Positions 18,547 to 28,065 of a stretch of 64,000 nt of DNA are shown here, one piece after another; the first letter of the stretch is position 1, and each line of letters starts with the position of its first letter. The stretch lies in assembly GCA_963782045.1 (NCBI GenBank), contig CAWAIR010000006.1, forward strand, positions 124,001 through 188,000. Reading direction: 5' to 3'. Position numbers and translations under genes: made by a program. The notes below the pieces were generated by a model. It did no database searches, had not been told where the DNA came from, and saw only the letters and a list, made by a program, of their open reading frames with translations. Source of the DNA: CAVSRC01 sp963782045 (GTDB taxonomy: Bacteria; Pseudomonadota; Alphaproteobacteria; Rhizobiales; Kaistiaceae).

Positions 18547-19385
18547 CCGCCGCCGCCGATATCGCGCCGGCGAAGGAGCGCACCCTCAGCCTCGGCCGTT
18601 GGCTGATGGTCGCGGCCATCGTCTTCCTCTGCCTGTGGGTGCTGGTGCCGATCTACCTGATCCTGGTGAACGCCCTCTCGGCACCGGCGGAGGTCAACGG
18701 CTGGCCGAAGCAGTTCTATCCGAGCTTCGATCTCGGCAGCCTTTCCTTCTTCATCCATTTCCAGGGCGTCGCCTGGGCGCTGTTCAATTCGGTCGTCGTC
18801 GCCCTTCTCACCACCGTGCTTGCCATCGGCCTCGGCGCGCCGGCCGGCTATGCGCTCGCCCGCTTCCGCTTCCGCGGCAAGGAATCGTTCCGCCTGCTGG
18901 TGCTGATGACCCGCGCCTTTCCGCTGCCGCTGCTCGCCTTGCCGCTGGCGGTGCTGTTCATCCGCACCGGCCTCGACGACACCCAGATCGGCCTGGCGCT
19001 TGTCCACACCACGCTCGCCCTGCCGTTCGCCATCCTCATCACCTTCTCGCTGTTCGTCAGCATCCCCTTCGAGCTGGAGGAGGCGGCCTTCACCCTCGGC
19101 TGCACAAGGCTTCAGGCCTTCCGCAAGGTGGTCATGCCGCTGGCGCTGCCGGGCATCGCCGCGTCCGGCGTCTTCGCCTTCGTCACCTCGTGGAACGAGG
19201 TCTTCGCCGCCGCGGTGCTGACCATCCGCAACCGCACCCTGACCGCCTTCCTGCTCGCCAGCCTCGACTATTCGCCGCTGCCGCTGAAATTCGCCGGCGG
19301 CGCCGCGCTGGTGCTGCCGGCACTGATCTTCCTCTTCCTCGTGCGCAAATACCTGTTCGCCCTGTGGGGCATCGCCAACCGCTAG
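18543..19385 (+). CDS. Carbohydrate ABC importer permease, MalG-like
   Basis: Second permease, 280 residues, six helices. The coupling loop is ELEEAAFTLGCTRLQAFRKV near residues 178-198. Start ATG at 18543 inside the ATGA overlap. Intact frame; the ATPase gene follows after 11 bases. Confidence 0.88.
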   Translation: MTAAADIAPAKERTLSLGRWLMVAAIVFLCLWVLVPIYLILVNALSAPAEVNGWPKQFYPSFDLGSLSFFIHFQGVAWALFNSVVVALLTTVLAIGLGAPAGYALARFRFRGKESFRLLVLMTRAFPLPLLALPLAVLFIRTGLDDTQIGLALVHTTLALPFAILITFSLFVSIPFELEEAAFTLGCTRLQAFRKVVMPLALPGIAASGVFAFVTSWNEVFAAAVLTIRNRTLTAFLLASLDYSPLPLKFAGGAALVLPALIFLFLVRKYLFALWGIANR

Positions 19386-19396
19386 AGAGACCGGCC

Positions 19397-20464
19397 ATGG
19401 CGGGAATAGAGATCCGGGATGTCGCCAAGCGCTTCGGCGCCGTCACCGCGCTGGTTGACATCGACCTGACCGTCGCCGACCGCGAGTTCCTGGTGCTGCT
19501 CGGCGCCTCGGGCTGCGGCAAGACCACGCTGCTGCGCCTCATCGCCGGGCTCGACAGGCCGAGCGCCGGCGATATCCGCATCGGCGACAGGCGGGTCAAC
19601 GACCTGCCGCCGCGCGCCCGCGGCATCGCCATGGTATTCCAGAACTATGCCGTCTTCCCGCACCTGACCGTGTTCGAGAACATCGCCTTCGGGCTGCGCA
19701 TGAAGAAGCTGCCCGAGGCCGAGATCGAGGAGAAGGTCAAGCGCTCGGCCTCCCTGATGCACATCGAGCAGCTTCTCAAGCGCTATTCAGGCCAGCTCTC
19801 CGGTGGCCAGCGCCAGCGCGTGGCGGTCGCCCGCGCGCTTGCCATGGAGCCCGAGGTGCTGCTCATGGACGAGCCGCTGTCGAACCTCGATGCCCTGCTC
19901 CGCCTGGAAATGCGCGCCGAGCTCAAGGGCGTCCTCCAGGAAAGCCGCACCACCACCATCTACGTCACCCACGACCAGGTGGAGGCGATGAGCCTGGGGG
20001 ACCGCATCGCGGTCATGCATGGCGGCCGCATCGTGCAGGCGGCAAGCCCGATCGACGTCTATCGCGATCCGGCCGACGCCTTCGTCGGCGGCTTCATCGG
20101 CAGCCCGCCGATGAACTTCCTGCCGGCGACCCGCCTGAACGGCGCCTGGCAGGTCGCCGGTACCGCGATCGAAGGACCAGCGGCGGGCGAGCGGCTGCAA
20201 TTCGGCATCCGGCCCGAGGACCTCGCCGTCGCCGACAGCGGGCTATCGGGCACCGTGCGCGTGGTCGAGCCGCTCGGCGCCCACCAGCTTGTCACCATGA
20301 CCGTCGCCGATACTCTCTTCCGCGCCGTGCTCGACAGCGATTTGCCCGTCAGGCCCGGCCAGAGCCTCACCCTCCAGCCGCGACCCGACCGGGCGCGCTG
20401 GTTCGACGCCGAGACCGGCGCCGCCATCGACCACAGAGCCACCAGCAGACCCAGCCAGCCATGA
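19397..20464 (+). CDS. Carbohydrate ABC importer ATPase, MalK/UgpC-like
   Basis: ATPase of 355 residues. Walker A GASGCGKTT, Q-loop VFQNYAVFPHLTV, signature LSGGQRQRV, Walker B VLLMDEPLSNLD and switch His in IYVTHDQVEAM, followed by a C-terminal TOBE-type regulatory domain (FGIRPEDLAV). Ends in an ATGA overlap with the GH63-like gene, which ties that enzyme to the importer. Such ATPases are sometimes shared between several sugar importers. Confidence 0.9.
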   Translation: MAGIEIRDVAKRFGAVTALVDIDLTVADREFLVLLGASGCGKTTLLRLIAGLDRPSAGDIRIGDRRVNDLPPRARGIAMVFQNYAVFPHLTVFENIAFGLRMKKLPEAEIEEKVKRSASLMHIEQLLKRYSGQLSGGQRQRVAVARALAMEPEVLLMDEPLSNLDALLRLEMRAELKGVLQESRTTTIYVTHDQVEAMSLGDRIAVMHGGRIVQAASPIDVYRDPADAFVGGFIGSPPMNFLPATRLNGAWQVAGTAIEGPAAGERLQFGIRPEDLAVADSGLSGTVRVVEPLGAHQLVTMTVADTLFRAVLDSDLPVRPGQSLTLQPRPDRARWFDAETGAAIDHRATSRPSQP

Positions 20465-21744
20465 GCATCGAACCCCGCGACAAGACCCTCTTCGCCAGCG
20501 CCGCCGCAATCCTCCGCGACAACGACCGCGGCGCCTACACGGTCCCCACCAAGGGGCTCTACCCCTTCCAGTGGAACTGGGACTCCTGCCTGACCGCGCT
20601 CGGCCAGCGCCACTTCGACGAGGCGCGGGCGTGGACGGAGATATCGACCCTGCTCGCCCATCAATGGCCCGACGGCATGGTGCCGCACATCGTCTTCCAC
20701 GAGGTCGACGAGGGCTATTTCCCCGGCCCCGATACCTGGGGCACCAACCGTCCGACGCCGACCTCCGGCATCACCCAGCCGCCGGTGCTGGGCTTCGTCA
20801 TCGAGCGCCTCCACAGCGAGGCGGTGCAGAAGGACCTCGCCCGCCGGATGGCGCTCGAACTCGCCCCCAAGGCAGACGCCTGGCACCGCTGGTTCTACCA
20901 GAACCGCGACCCCGAGCGGACGGGCCTGGTGGCGATCCTGCATCCGTGGGAGGCCGGCCGCGACAACTCGATCGACTGGGACGAGCCGCTCGCCCGCGTG
21001 CCGACCGAAGGGGTCGCGCCCTATCGCCGGCGCGACACCCAGCACGTCAACGCCACCGAGCGCCCGACGCAGGAGCAATACGACCGCTACATGGCGCTGG
21101 TCACCCGCTTCCGCGATCTCGGCTGGGACAATGCCAAGCTTCACGACGCCTCGCCGTTCAAGGTGGTCGATCCCGGCTTCAACGCCATCCTCATCCGCTC
21201 CGACGAGGCGCTCGCCCATCTGGCACGCGCCATCGGCCTCGACGCCATCGCGGAGGCGGCCGAGGCCCGGATCGCCCGCGCCCGCGCCGCGTTCGCCCGC
21301 CTGTGGAGCGACGAGGCCGGCCAGTTCCTCTGCTTCGACCGCGTCGCCGGAAAGCTCATCGACAGCCGTTCGGTCGGCGGCCTGCTGCCGCTGTTCGCCG
21401 GTCTCGGCGACACGGAGCGCCTGATCGCGACCGTGCGCCGCTGGCGCGAGAAGACCGCCTTCGGCGTCGCCTCGCACGATCCCGCCGATCCGCGCTTCGA
21501 GCCGCGGCGCTACTGGCGCGGCCCTGTCTGGCTGATCGTCAACTACCTGATCGCCGACGGCCTGCGTCGCAACGGCCACGAGGACGCGGCGCTCGAGATC
21601 GGCGCCGACAGCCTCGCCCTCATCCACAAAAGCGGCTTCGCCGAATACTACGACCCCACCGACGGCACCGCCTGCGGCGGCGGCCACTTCACCTGGACGG
21701 CGGCGATGGTCGTCGAGCTGATCTCACACGCAACCACCGACTGA
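20461..21744 (+). CDS. GH63-like (alpha/alpha)6 glycosidase, glycosylglycerate hydrolase type
   Basis: Cytosolic glycosidase of 427 residues with the barrel of the MGH1-like/GH63 group. Family landmarks: TKGLYPFQWNWDSCLTALG near residue 30, HPWEAGRDNSIDWDEPL near 160, and RRYWRGPVWLIVNYLIADG near 345. Enzymes of this size and pattern include mannosylglycerate and glucosylglycerate hydrolases; trehalase-like activity is another possibility. It is translationally coupled to the importer ATPase, so it probably hydrolyses the imported compound. No signal peptide. The exact glycoside cannot be read from sequence. Confidence 0.72.
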   Translation: MSIEPRDKTLFASAAAILRDNDRGAYTVPTKGLYPFQWNWDSCLTALGQRHFDEARAWTEISTLLAHQWPDGMVPHIVFHEVDEGYFPGPDTWGTNRPTPTSGITQPPVLGFVIERLHSEAVQKDLARRMALELAPKADAWHRWFYQNRDPERTGLVAILHPWEAGRDNSIDWDEPLARVPTEGVAPYRRRDTQHVNATERPTQEQYDRYMALVTRFRDLGWDNAKLHDASPFKVVDPGFNAILIRSDEALAHLARAIGLDAIAEAAEARIARARAAFARLWSDEAGQFLCFDRVAGKLIDSRSVGGLLPLFAGLGDTERLIATVRRWREKTAFGVASHDPADPRFEPRRYWRGPVWLIVNYLIADGLRRNGHEDAALEIGADSLALIHKSGFAEYYDPTDGTACGGGHFTWTAAMVVELISHATTD

Positions 21745-21756
21745 AGACGTGGCCCC

Positions 21757-22440
21757 ATGCGCATCCTCGGCTGCGGCGCCCACCCCGACGACATCGACAT
21801 CTTCTTCTACGGCACGCTGGCCGCCGCCCGGGCCTTGGGAGCGGAGATCAGCTGCCTGATCGCCACCGACGGGGCGGCGGGAAGCGCCACGCCGGGAGCG
21901 GAGCTGGCGCGACAGCGCCGCATCGAGGCGACCGAGGCTGCCGCCAGCCTCGGCGCCACGCCGGTCTTCCTCGATCGGCCGGACGGCAGCCTGGCAGGCG
22001 ACGCGGAGGCAGCGGGCCTGCTGGAAGTGGCCATCCGCGACTTCGCGCCGGACCTCGTCATCACCCACGCGCCCGAGGATTATCACCCCGACCACCGGGC
22101 GCTGTCGCGGCTCACGCTCGACGCAGCGCGCTTCCGCGCTCCGGTGCTCTACGCCGACACGCTGATGGGGGACGGCTTCACGCCGACCCTCTATGTTGAC
22201 GTGACGGCGCACATCGAAGCCAAGCGCGCGGCAATCCGCGCCCACCAGTCGCAGCGGCCGGAGCGCTTCGTCAGCGCCGCCGAGACCTGGAACCGGTTCC
22301 GCGCGCTCCAGTGCAACGCGCCGGAGCGCTACGCCGAAGCCTTCCGCTTCGAGCCGCACTACCCTTTCGGCGACGTGCGCGCCCTGCTGCCGCCGCCGCC
22401 GGCCCTCACGCCGCTCGGGCGCTATGGACAAGGCCTTTGA
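21757..22440 (+). CDS. PIG-L/LmbE family zinc-dependent deacetylase
   Basis: A 227-residue N-acetylglucosaminyl deacetylase-like hydrolase. Zinc ligands are in CGAHPDDIDI (the AHPDD motif near residue 8, His and Asp) and the second His set in DYHPDHRALSR near residue 108. Starts at ATG 21757, 12 bases after the glycosidase, the last clear member of that operon. The role is probably to remove an N-acyl group from the imported sugar or its hydrolysis product. A 169-base gap follows. Confidence 0.82.
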   Translation: MRILGCGAHPDDIDIFFYGTLAAARALGAEISCLIATDGAAGSATPGAELARQRRIEATEAAASLGATPVFLDRPDGSLAGDAEAAGLLEVAIRDFAPDLVITHAPEDYHPDHRALSRLTLDAARFRAPVLYADTLMGDGFTPTLYVDVTAHIEAKRAAIRAHQSQRPERFVSAAETWNRFRALQCNAPERYAEAFRFEPHYPFGDVRALLPPPPALTPLGRYGQGL

Positions 22441-22609
22441 ACGGGCCGCTGCGGGACGGCGCACGGCGCCATTCGCTTCGGCGGGGCGGCAATCGGACGC
22501 TGCCCGGCGGTTGATTTCCTGCAAACCGACGGTGACGCCGCGGAAGCAGTATGGATTAAGCGGCCGGGCGTCGGGACCATCGCAGCCGGGCGCTGCAAGG
22601 GAGGAATGA

Positions 22610-24828
22610 ATGGACACTGGACCTTTTGGCGACGACGCCGTGCGGGCGCGGGTCGAGGCGCTGCTGGCCGAGATGACGGTCGAGGAGAAGGCGGGCCAGC
22701 TCACCCAGTACTTCGACTTTACGAGAGCCCCGGACGAATCGCAGCGCGTCACCGCGGAGATGGCGGCCGGCCGCGCCGGCTCGCTTCTGTTCGTCGCCGA
22801 TGCGGTCGAGATCAATCGGCTGCAGCAGCATCGCCGTCGAGGAGACGCGGCTGAAGATCCCGGTCCTTTTCGGCTACGACGTCATTCATGGCCTGCGGAC
22901 GGTCCTGCCGGTGCCGATCGCGATGGCGGCGACCTGGGATCCGGACATCGTCGAACGCGGCCAGGCGGTCGCGGCCGCCGAGGCGCGGGCGATCGGCCTG
23001 CACTGGGCCTTCGCCCCGATGGTGGACATCGCGCGGGACCCGCGCTGGGGCCGCATGATCGAGGGCGCCGGCGAGGACCCCTATCTCGGCTCGGTCATGG
23101 CCGCGGCGCAGGTGCGCGGCTTCCAGGGCGAGCTGATCGGAAGCCCCGGTCACATCATCGCCGGGCCGAAGCACTTCGCCGGATACGGCGCGGCGCTCGG
23201 CGGGCGCGACTACGACGAGGTCGACCTCTCCGACAACGAACTGTGGAACGTCTATCTGCCGCCGTTCAAGGCGGCGGTCGAGGCGGGCGCCGGCAACATC
23301 ATGAGCGCCTATATGGGCCTCAACGGCGTTCCGGCGACGGGCAACCGCTGGCTGCTGACCGAGGTCCTGCGCGAGGCCTGGGGCTTCCAGGGCTTCGTGG
23401 TCACCGACGCCGGCGCGGCGTTCGACCTCAGGACGCACGGCTATGCCGAGGACACGGCCGACGCGGGCGTGCGGGCGCTCAAGGCCGGCGTCGACATGGA
23501 GATGGCGCCGCCCTTCGGGCAGTCGGCGTTCCAGACGCTGCCGCAATCGCTTGCCGCCGGCCGGATCACCATGGACGAGCTCGACGCCGCCGTGCGCCGC
23601 GTGCTGGAGGCCAAGGTCCGCATGGGGCTGTTCGAGCAGCCCTTCGTCGATCTCGACGAGGCCGAGCGCGTGCTCAACGACCCGGCCCACCGGGTGACCG
23701 CACGGATCGCGGCCGAGAGGTCGGCGGTGCTGCTCCATAACGAAGGCGGCCTGTTGCCGCTCGACCTTGATATCGGCTCGATCGCCGTCATCGGCCCGTT
23801 CGCCGACGCCGCGCGCGACACCGTCGGGCCCTGGGTGTTCCAGCAGGACGACGCGGAGACTGTGACGATCCTCGCCGGCATCAGGGGCAAGCTCGGCAAC
23901 GGCGCGCGGGTGGACTATTCGCCCGGCGTCAGCGTTCCGGCGCGCCTGTTCAAGTCGATCTTCGAGGGCCCGCCGACAAGCCGGTGCCGCGCCTGGAGGT
24001 CGACGACGACGCCGAAATCCACCGTGCGGTCGCACTGGCACAAGACGCCGACGTCGCCATCCTGGTGCTCGGCGAGGCGCAGATTGATGATCGGCGAGCA
24101 CGCGTCGCGCTCCTCGCTCGACCTGCCCGGGCGCCAGCAGGAGCTGCTCGACGCGGTGCTGGCCACCGGCAAGCCGACCATCGTCCTGCTGATGAGCGCG
24201 CGGCCGCTCGATCTCAAGGGGTCGCCTGCCGCAGGCGCTGATGACGATCTGGTATCCGGGTACGCAGGGCGGCGCGGCGATTGCCAATCTCTTGTTCGGC
24301 GACGTGGCGCCGGGCGGCAGGCTGCCGTTCAACTGGCCGCGCAACATCGGGCAGATTCCGCTGCCCTATGCCCGTCTGACCTCGCACCGGCCGGATTGGG
24401 CGGAGGAGCGGTACTGGAACGAGCCGAACTCGCCGCTCTATCCGTTCGGCTTCGGGCTGAGCTACGCGCCGTTCCGCTATGCCAATCTCGGCGTGTCGAG
24501 GGAGCGGATCGCACCCGGCGAAACGCTGGAGGTGCGGGTGGATGTGATGAACGGCGGGGCGCGCGCCGCCGACGAGGTGGCTCAGCTCTACATCCATCAG
24601 CGCCACGGCTCATCGGCGCGGCCGGTGCGCGAGCTGAAGGGCTTCCACCGGATCACGCTGGCGCCGGGCGAAACGCGGACGCTGACGTTCCCGCTCGGTC
24701 CAGAGCAGCTGCGCTACTGGACGGCAGCGACAAGGACATGGGTTCAGGACGAAACCGTCTTCGACATCTATGTCGGCGGCAATTCGACCGCATCGCTGAC
24801 CACGACCTTCGCGGTGCGCAGCGGCTGA
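22610..24828 (+). CDS. bglX: GH3 beta-glucosidase-type glycosidase (four frame breaks)
   Basis: About 739 residues after repair. N-terminal barrel with TVEEKAGQLTQY, PVLFGYDVIHGLRTVLPVPI and PKHFAGYGA; the nucleophile Asp is in GFVVTDAGAAFDL, where most relatives have DWGA. The second domain has LLHNEGGLLPLD, and the C-terminal fibronectin-III-like domain begins near LEVRVDVMNGG. Breaks lie near 22833, 23983, 24087 and 24228; three look like single inserted bases. Start ATG 22610 after AGGGAGGA; no signal peptide, so it is likely cytosolic. BglX-like architecture suggests beta-glucosidase or xylosidase activity on imported oligosaccharides. The symbol reflects domain layout only. Confidence 0.75.
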
Positions 24829-24863
24829 GCGCCGCGCGGCGTCTCACAGCTGAGCGGGCGGGA

Positions 24864-24885
24864 GAAGCGGGTCAGCCCCCGCTTC
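24864..24885. terminator. Hairpin at the GH3 / DUF2239 convergent junction
   Basis: GAAGCGGG (24864-24871) and CCCGCTTC (24878-24885) form a perfect 8-bp stem with a TCAGCC loop. It lies between two converging genes and overlaps the DUF2239 stop. There is no T tract, so termination efficiency is uncertain. Confidence 0.4.
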
Positions 24886-25486
24886 CCCCGAAGGCGAGGT
24901 CGAGCGCATAGGCGCCGACATCCACCGGCCAGCCGGCCATGCAGCCTTCGAGGCGGCCACGGTCGCCCGCGAACAGCGCGCGCGTCGCTTCCTCGAACCC
25001 CGGCAGGTCGCCGGCCAGCGCCGCCATGAAGGTGTAGGCCGTGTCGCGGCGGGCGCGGGCCTCGGTCGTGCCGGCGTCGGTGCGACGGGCCTGATCGACC
25101 AGCCGGCGCAACGCCTGCGAGGCGCCGCCCGGCTGCGCCGACAGCCACTGCCAATGACGCGGCAGCAGGGTCACCTCGCGGGCGACGACGCCGAGCCTCG
25201 GGCGCCCCCTGCCCTGCCGTGGCGGCTCGCCCCCGCCGTCGCCGGTCTGCCGCTGCTCCTCCGCTGCCCCTTCGCCCGCCCGGGCGGCCAGCCGCTGCAC
25301 GATTTCGTCCACACCGCCGCGGAGATCGAGATCGATGACCTCGCCGGCCTTCTCGTCGAAGATCACGAGCGAATCGCCCTCGCCCTCGGTGGCCTTCGCG
25401 GCGAGCGCGACGTCGGCGAGGCGGCCGCGGGCGATCAGGCGCACGCCGGCGAAGGCGGCACAGGGCGTGGACAGGAAGTCGGTCAT
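24872..25486 (-). CDS. DUF2239 family protein
   Basis: Protein of 204 residues matching the DUF2239 family: TPCAAFAGVRLIARGRLADV at the start, an acidic then Gln/Gly-rich linker near residues 70-95, GRPRLGVVAREVTLLPRHWQ, and MAALAGDLPGFEEATRALFA. Cytosolic, no catalytic motif recognised and no known function. Start ATG 25486 was chosen for the family N-terminus and an upstream GAAGAG. The gene is divergent from the GIY-YIG gene across 95 bases. Confidence 0.75.
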   Translation of the reverse strand: MTDFLSTPCAAFAGVRLIARGRLADVALAAKATEGEGDSLVIFDEKAGEVIDLDLRGGVDEIVQRLAARAGEGAAEEQRQTGDGGGEPPRQGRGRPRLGVVAREVTLLPRHWQWLSAQPGGASQALRRLVDQARRTDAGTTEARARRDTAYTFMAALAGDLPGFEEATRALFAGDRGRLEGCMAGWPVDVGAYALDLAFGGSGG

Positions 25487-25581
25487 GGGGTGCTCTTCGC
25501 AATTCGCGCGGTTTTTACCCGGATGATATTGCCAAGTCAATAACACCCGGATAGAAATCGGCCGCAAAGGAGCCAACGGCC

Positions 25582-25917
25582 ATGAAACGCGAGGACAGGC
25601 GGGCCGCGATCGCGGCCTACAAGGAACGCAAGGCGCCCGCCGGCATCTACGCCATCCGCTGAGCCGCCAGCGGCCAGTGCTGGGTGGGAGCGGCACGCGA
25701 TCTCGGCACGATTGAGAACCGTCACTGGTTCGGGCTGCGCCAGGGCGGGCACCCGAAGCGCAGTTTGCAAGAGGCATGGCGAGAGCACGGCGAAGCGAGC
25801 TTCCGCTTCGAGCGCGTCGAGGTGCTCAAGGACGACCTCAAGGACTACGAGCGCGACCAGGCGCTGAAAGAGCGCCTCGCCTTCTGGAAGGCCGAACTCA
25901 AGGCGGAAACGCTTTAG
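25582..25917 (+). pseudogene. GIY-YIG superfamily protein with an in-frame TGA at a Cys position
   Basis: A strong AAGGAG (25566-25571) precedes ATG 25582. The frame reads MKREDRRAAIAAYKERKAPA, then GIYAIR, a TGA as codon 27, then AASGQCWVGAARDLGTIENR and on to TAG at 25917 without any shift, 111 codons in all. In relatives the text is GIYA(I/V)RC, so TGA replaces a TGC Cys codon by a single base change. Everything after the TGA is well conserved, including the GIY and the WFGLRQG block. It is either a recent nonsense mutation, a base error, or, less likely, UGA read as selenocysteine or cysteine. The family is small nuclease-like proteins of unknown substrate. Its stop overlaps that of the convergent methyltransferase. 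Confidence 0.7.
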
Positions 25918-26518
25918 CCGCGCTTCACCGCGACCAGATCGACCAGCGACGACATGCCGGAATGGGCGGGGCCTTCCTCGATGACCGCGTCATAGGCGGC
26001 AAGCAACTCGATCTCCATGCCGGCGAAGGCGGAGCGCGAGCAGCTCTTCCGTATAGAGCTGCGGCTCGTGGCGCGGGCCGCCGGTGCCATAGGCGAGCTG
26101 GCCGGGGCCGTAGCCTTCGAGAGCAGCACGCCGCCGCGGCTTCAGCGCGCGCTGCCATGTTGGCGGAAGAAGGTCGGGCGGTCCTCCGGGATCGACGAAC
26201 TGCACGAAGATCGCCACCACCGCGTCATAGGCGGCGACCGGCCAGTGCCATGGTGAGCAGGTCGACCTGCTCGTGCTCCAGCGTGACGCCGCGCTCCGCC
26301 GCCAGGCGCCTCGCCTTGTCGATGGCGACCGGCGAGGCATCGACCGAATGGACGTCGAAGCCCTGGCCAGCGAGCTAGACGCCGTTGCGGCCCTCGCCGT
26401 CGGCGACGGCGAGCACGCGGGCGCCGGGCGCGATGCGGTGCGCTTCGCGCACCAGGAAGGCGTTCGGCTCGGTGCCGTAGTGGTATTCGTCCGAGGCGTA
26501 GCGCTGGTCCCAGCTCAT
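25914..26518 (-). pseudogene. Class I SAM-dependent methyltransferase, TehB-like, nonsense codon plus frameshifts
   Basis: N-terminus MSWDQRYASDEYHYGTEPNA followed by the SAM-binding GARVLAVADGEGRN is typical of short TehB/thiopurine-type methyltransferases. Where relatives have a Trp right after GEGRNGV the codon is TAG (26375-26377, TGG expected). The text then continues in frame with LAGQGFDVHSVDASP. Further breaks near 26240 and between 26040 and 26130 are needed to reach the end (EIELLAAYDAVIEEGPAHSG...). About 200 residues if repaired. Three or more lesions in 600 bases make true decay more likely here than elsewhere, but sequence errors remain possible. The substrate is unknown. Confidence 0.65.
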
Positions 26519-26534
26519 GGCGTCCGTATCCACG

Positions 26535-27023
26535 CTAGCCGATCCCGGCCGCGGCGCCCGCATGCGGGTCGGCCAGGCCATGCAGGCGGAGCGCCGCGGC
26601 CTGGGCGAAGCGCAGCAGCATGGCCTTGCGCGTCGCTGCCGGCAGTCGGTGTTCCGGCGCCTCGCAGATCATTTCGGCACCGAATTGATCGGCCAGGATC
26701 AGGCCGGCATCCTCGGGAAAGAGATCAAGCGGCACGCCGGCATGGCTGGCGAAGAACAGCCGGTCGCAGGATAGCCGGTAGTCCGGCCATTTGTGGTCGG
26801 CGCGGAAATCCTCGATCGAGGACTTGATCTCGACGATCCACAGCTCGCCGTCCCGCCCCAGCGCGACAACATCGGCGCGGCGGCCGGTCGCCAGCAGCAA
26901 CTCGGTCACCATCGCGAAACCGCGCTGGCGGAGCAGGCGGCCGACCCCGCGACAGACGGCGGCAGCGTGGGCGGATTGCCGCCCGTCGGCCGGCGGCACG
27001 ATGTCGGTGAAGTCGGTCAGCAT
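26535..27023 (-). CDS. mmcB: MmcB family DNA repair protein
   Basis: A 162-residue protein of the MmcB family, described in alphaproteobacteria as a DNA-damage-induced repair factor. A PD-(D/E)xK nuclease-like core is visible: RRADVVALGRDGELWIVEIK (Asp, then Glu-x-Lys near residue 68) followed by SSIEDFRADHKWPDY. Cytosolic, intact frame. No clear LexA box was identified by eye upstream. It lies between the damaged methyltransferase gene and lpxXL, all on the same strand. Confidence 0.85.
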   Translation of the reverse strand: MLTDFTDIVPPADGRQSAHAAAVCRGVGRLLRQRGFAMVTELLLATGRRADVVALGRDGELWIVEIKSSIEDFRADHKWPDYRLSCDRLFFASHAGVPLDLFPEDAGLILADQFGAEMICEAPEHRLPAATRKAMLLRFAQAAALRLHGLADPHAGAAAGIG

Positions 27024-27071
27024 GAGAACAAAAGTGGCACGGCAATCGCCGCGAGGGAAGCGCCATCGCGC

Positions 27072-28065
27072 CTATTTCGGTTTGGGGAACATCCAGCGGT
27101 CATGCAGCCACAGCCACTGCTCCGGGTGCTCGCGCACCCAGCCCTCCACGACGCCGGTGATCTTCGCGGTGGCCGCCGCGACGTCGACCGCGCCGTCCGC
27201 GTCGCGCGGCATCTCGACCGGCGGCGTCAGCTCCAGGTGCAGCCGGCCGCCGGGAAGGCGGATGGCGCGGGCACCATGCACCGGGCAGTCGAACTGGCGG
27301 GCGAAGCGGGCAGCAAGCGGATTGGTCGGCGCCGGATGGCCGAAGAAGGGGACGCGCACGCCGCCGAACAGCTTCTGGTCGACCAGCATGCCGAGATGGG
27401 CGCCGGCCTCCATGGCGGTGGCGATCTCGAAGGCGGCGCCGCGGCTGTTGGGCACCAGCATGCCCATCAGCGCCTCGCGCTCGGCAAGCACGTCCTCGGC
27501 GAAATGGGCGTTGGACGGCGCCCGGTAGGGCAGCACCGTGTCGAGGCCAAAGGTCTTGGCGATGGCGCCCAGCACCTCCCAGTTGGCGAGGTGCGCGGTG
27601 AAGATCACCGCCGTCCTGCCGTCGTCGCGCAGCCTGACGAACTGGTCGATGCCCTCGACCGTGATCGGCCCCTCGTCGGGCCTCGCCGGGTCGAAGGGCG
27701 CGGTCATCTCCTCCAGGAACAGGAACTCGACGGCGACCGAGGCGAAGTTTTCCCAGGCGCCGCGCAGGATCGCGGCGCGCTCCGCCGCGCTCTTCTCGGG
27801 GAAGGCCATGGCGAGGTTGTTCGCCGCCGTCCGGTTTTCCGGCAAGAGCGGGCCGATGACGCGGGTCAGGAAGGAGACGAACCGTCGTCGCCCGGCGCCG
27901 GCCGATGCGGCGCACCAGGCGGATGAGGTGGCGCGCGAGGAAGGCGACGAAGCGCTCGACCCCTTCCGAGCGCACGAAGCGCTTCAGCCAGGTATCGCCG
28001 CGAAACCGCTTCACCCGCCTCAGCCGCGGGCTTTTCCTCTCCGTTCCGTTCTGCGGCATGGTCAA
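27072..28065 (-). CDS. lpxXL: Lipid A very-long-chain acyltransferase LpxXL (one frameshift)
   Basis: Inner-membrane acyltransferase of the LpxL/HtrB family that moves the very-long-chain hydroxy acyl group from AcpXL to lipid A in rhizobia. The HX4E catalytic motif is in TAHLANWEVLGA. After repair about 330 residues, with an N-terminal basic part and hydrophobic segment (GVERFVAFLARHLIRLVRRI), then RTAANNLAMAFPEKSAAERA, and WVREHPEQWLWLHDRW at the end. The start is the ATG at 28065 overlapping the dehydrogenase stop (ATGA). A frame break lies near 27890. Identification as LpxXL rather than LpxL rests on the gene order acpXL-fabZXL-fabF2XL-fabF1XL-adh2XL-lpxXL. Confidence 0.85.
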
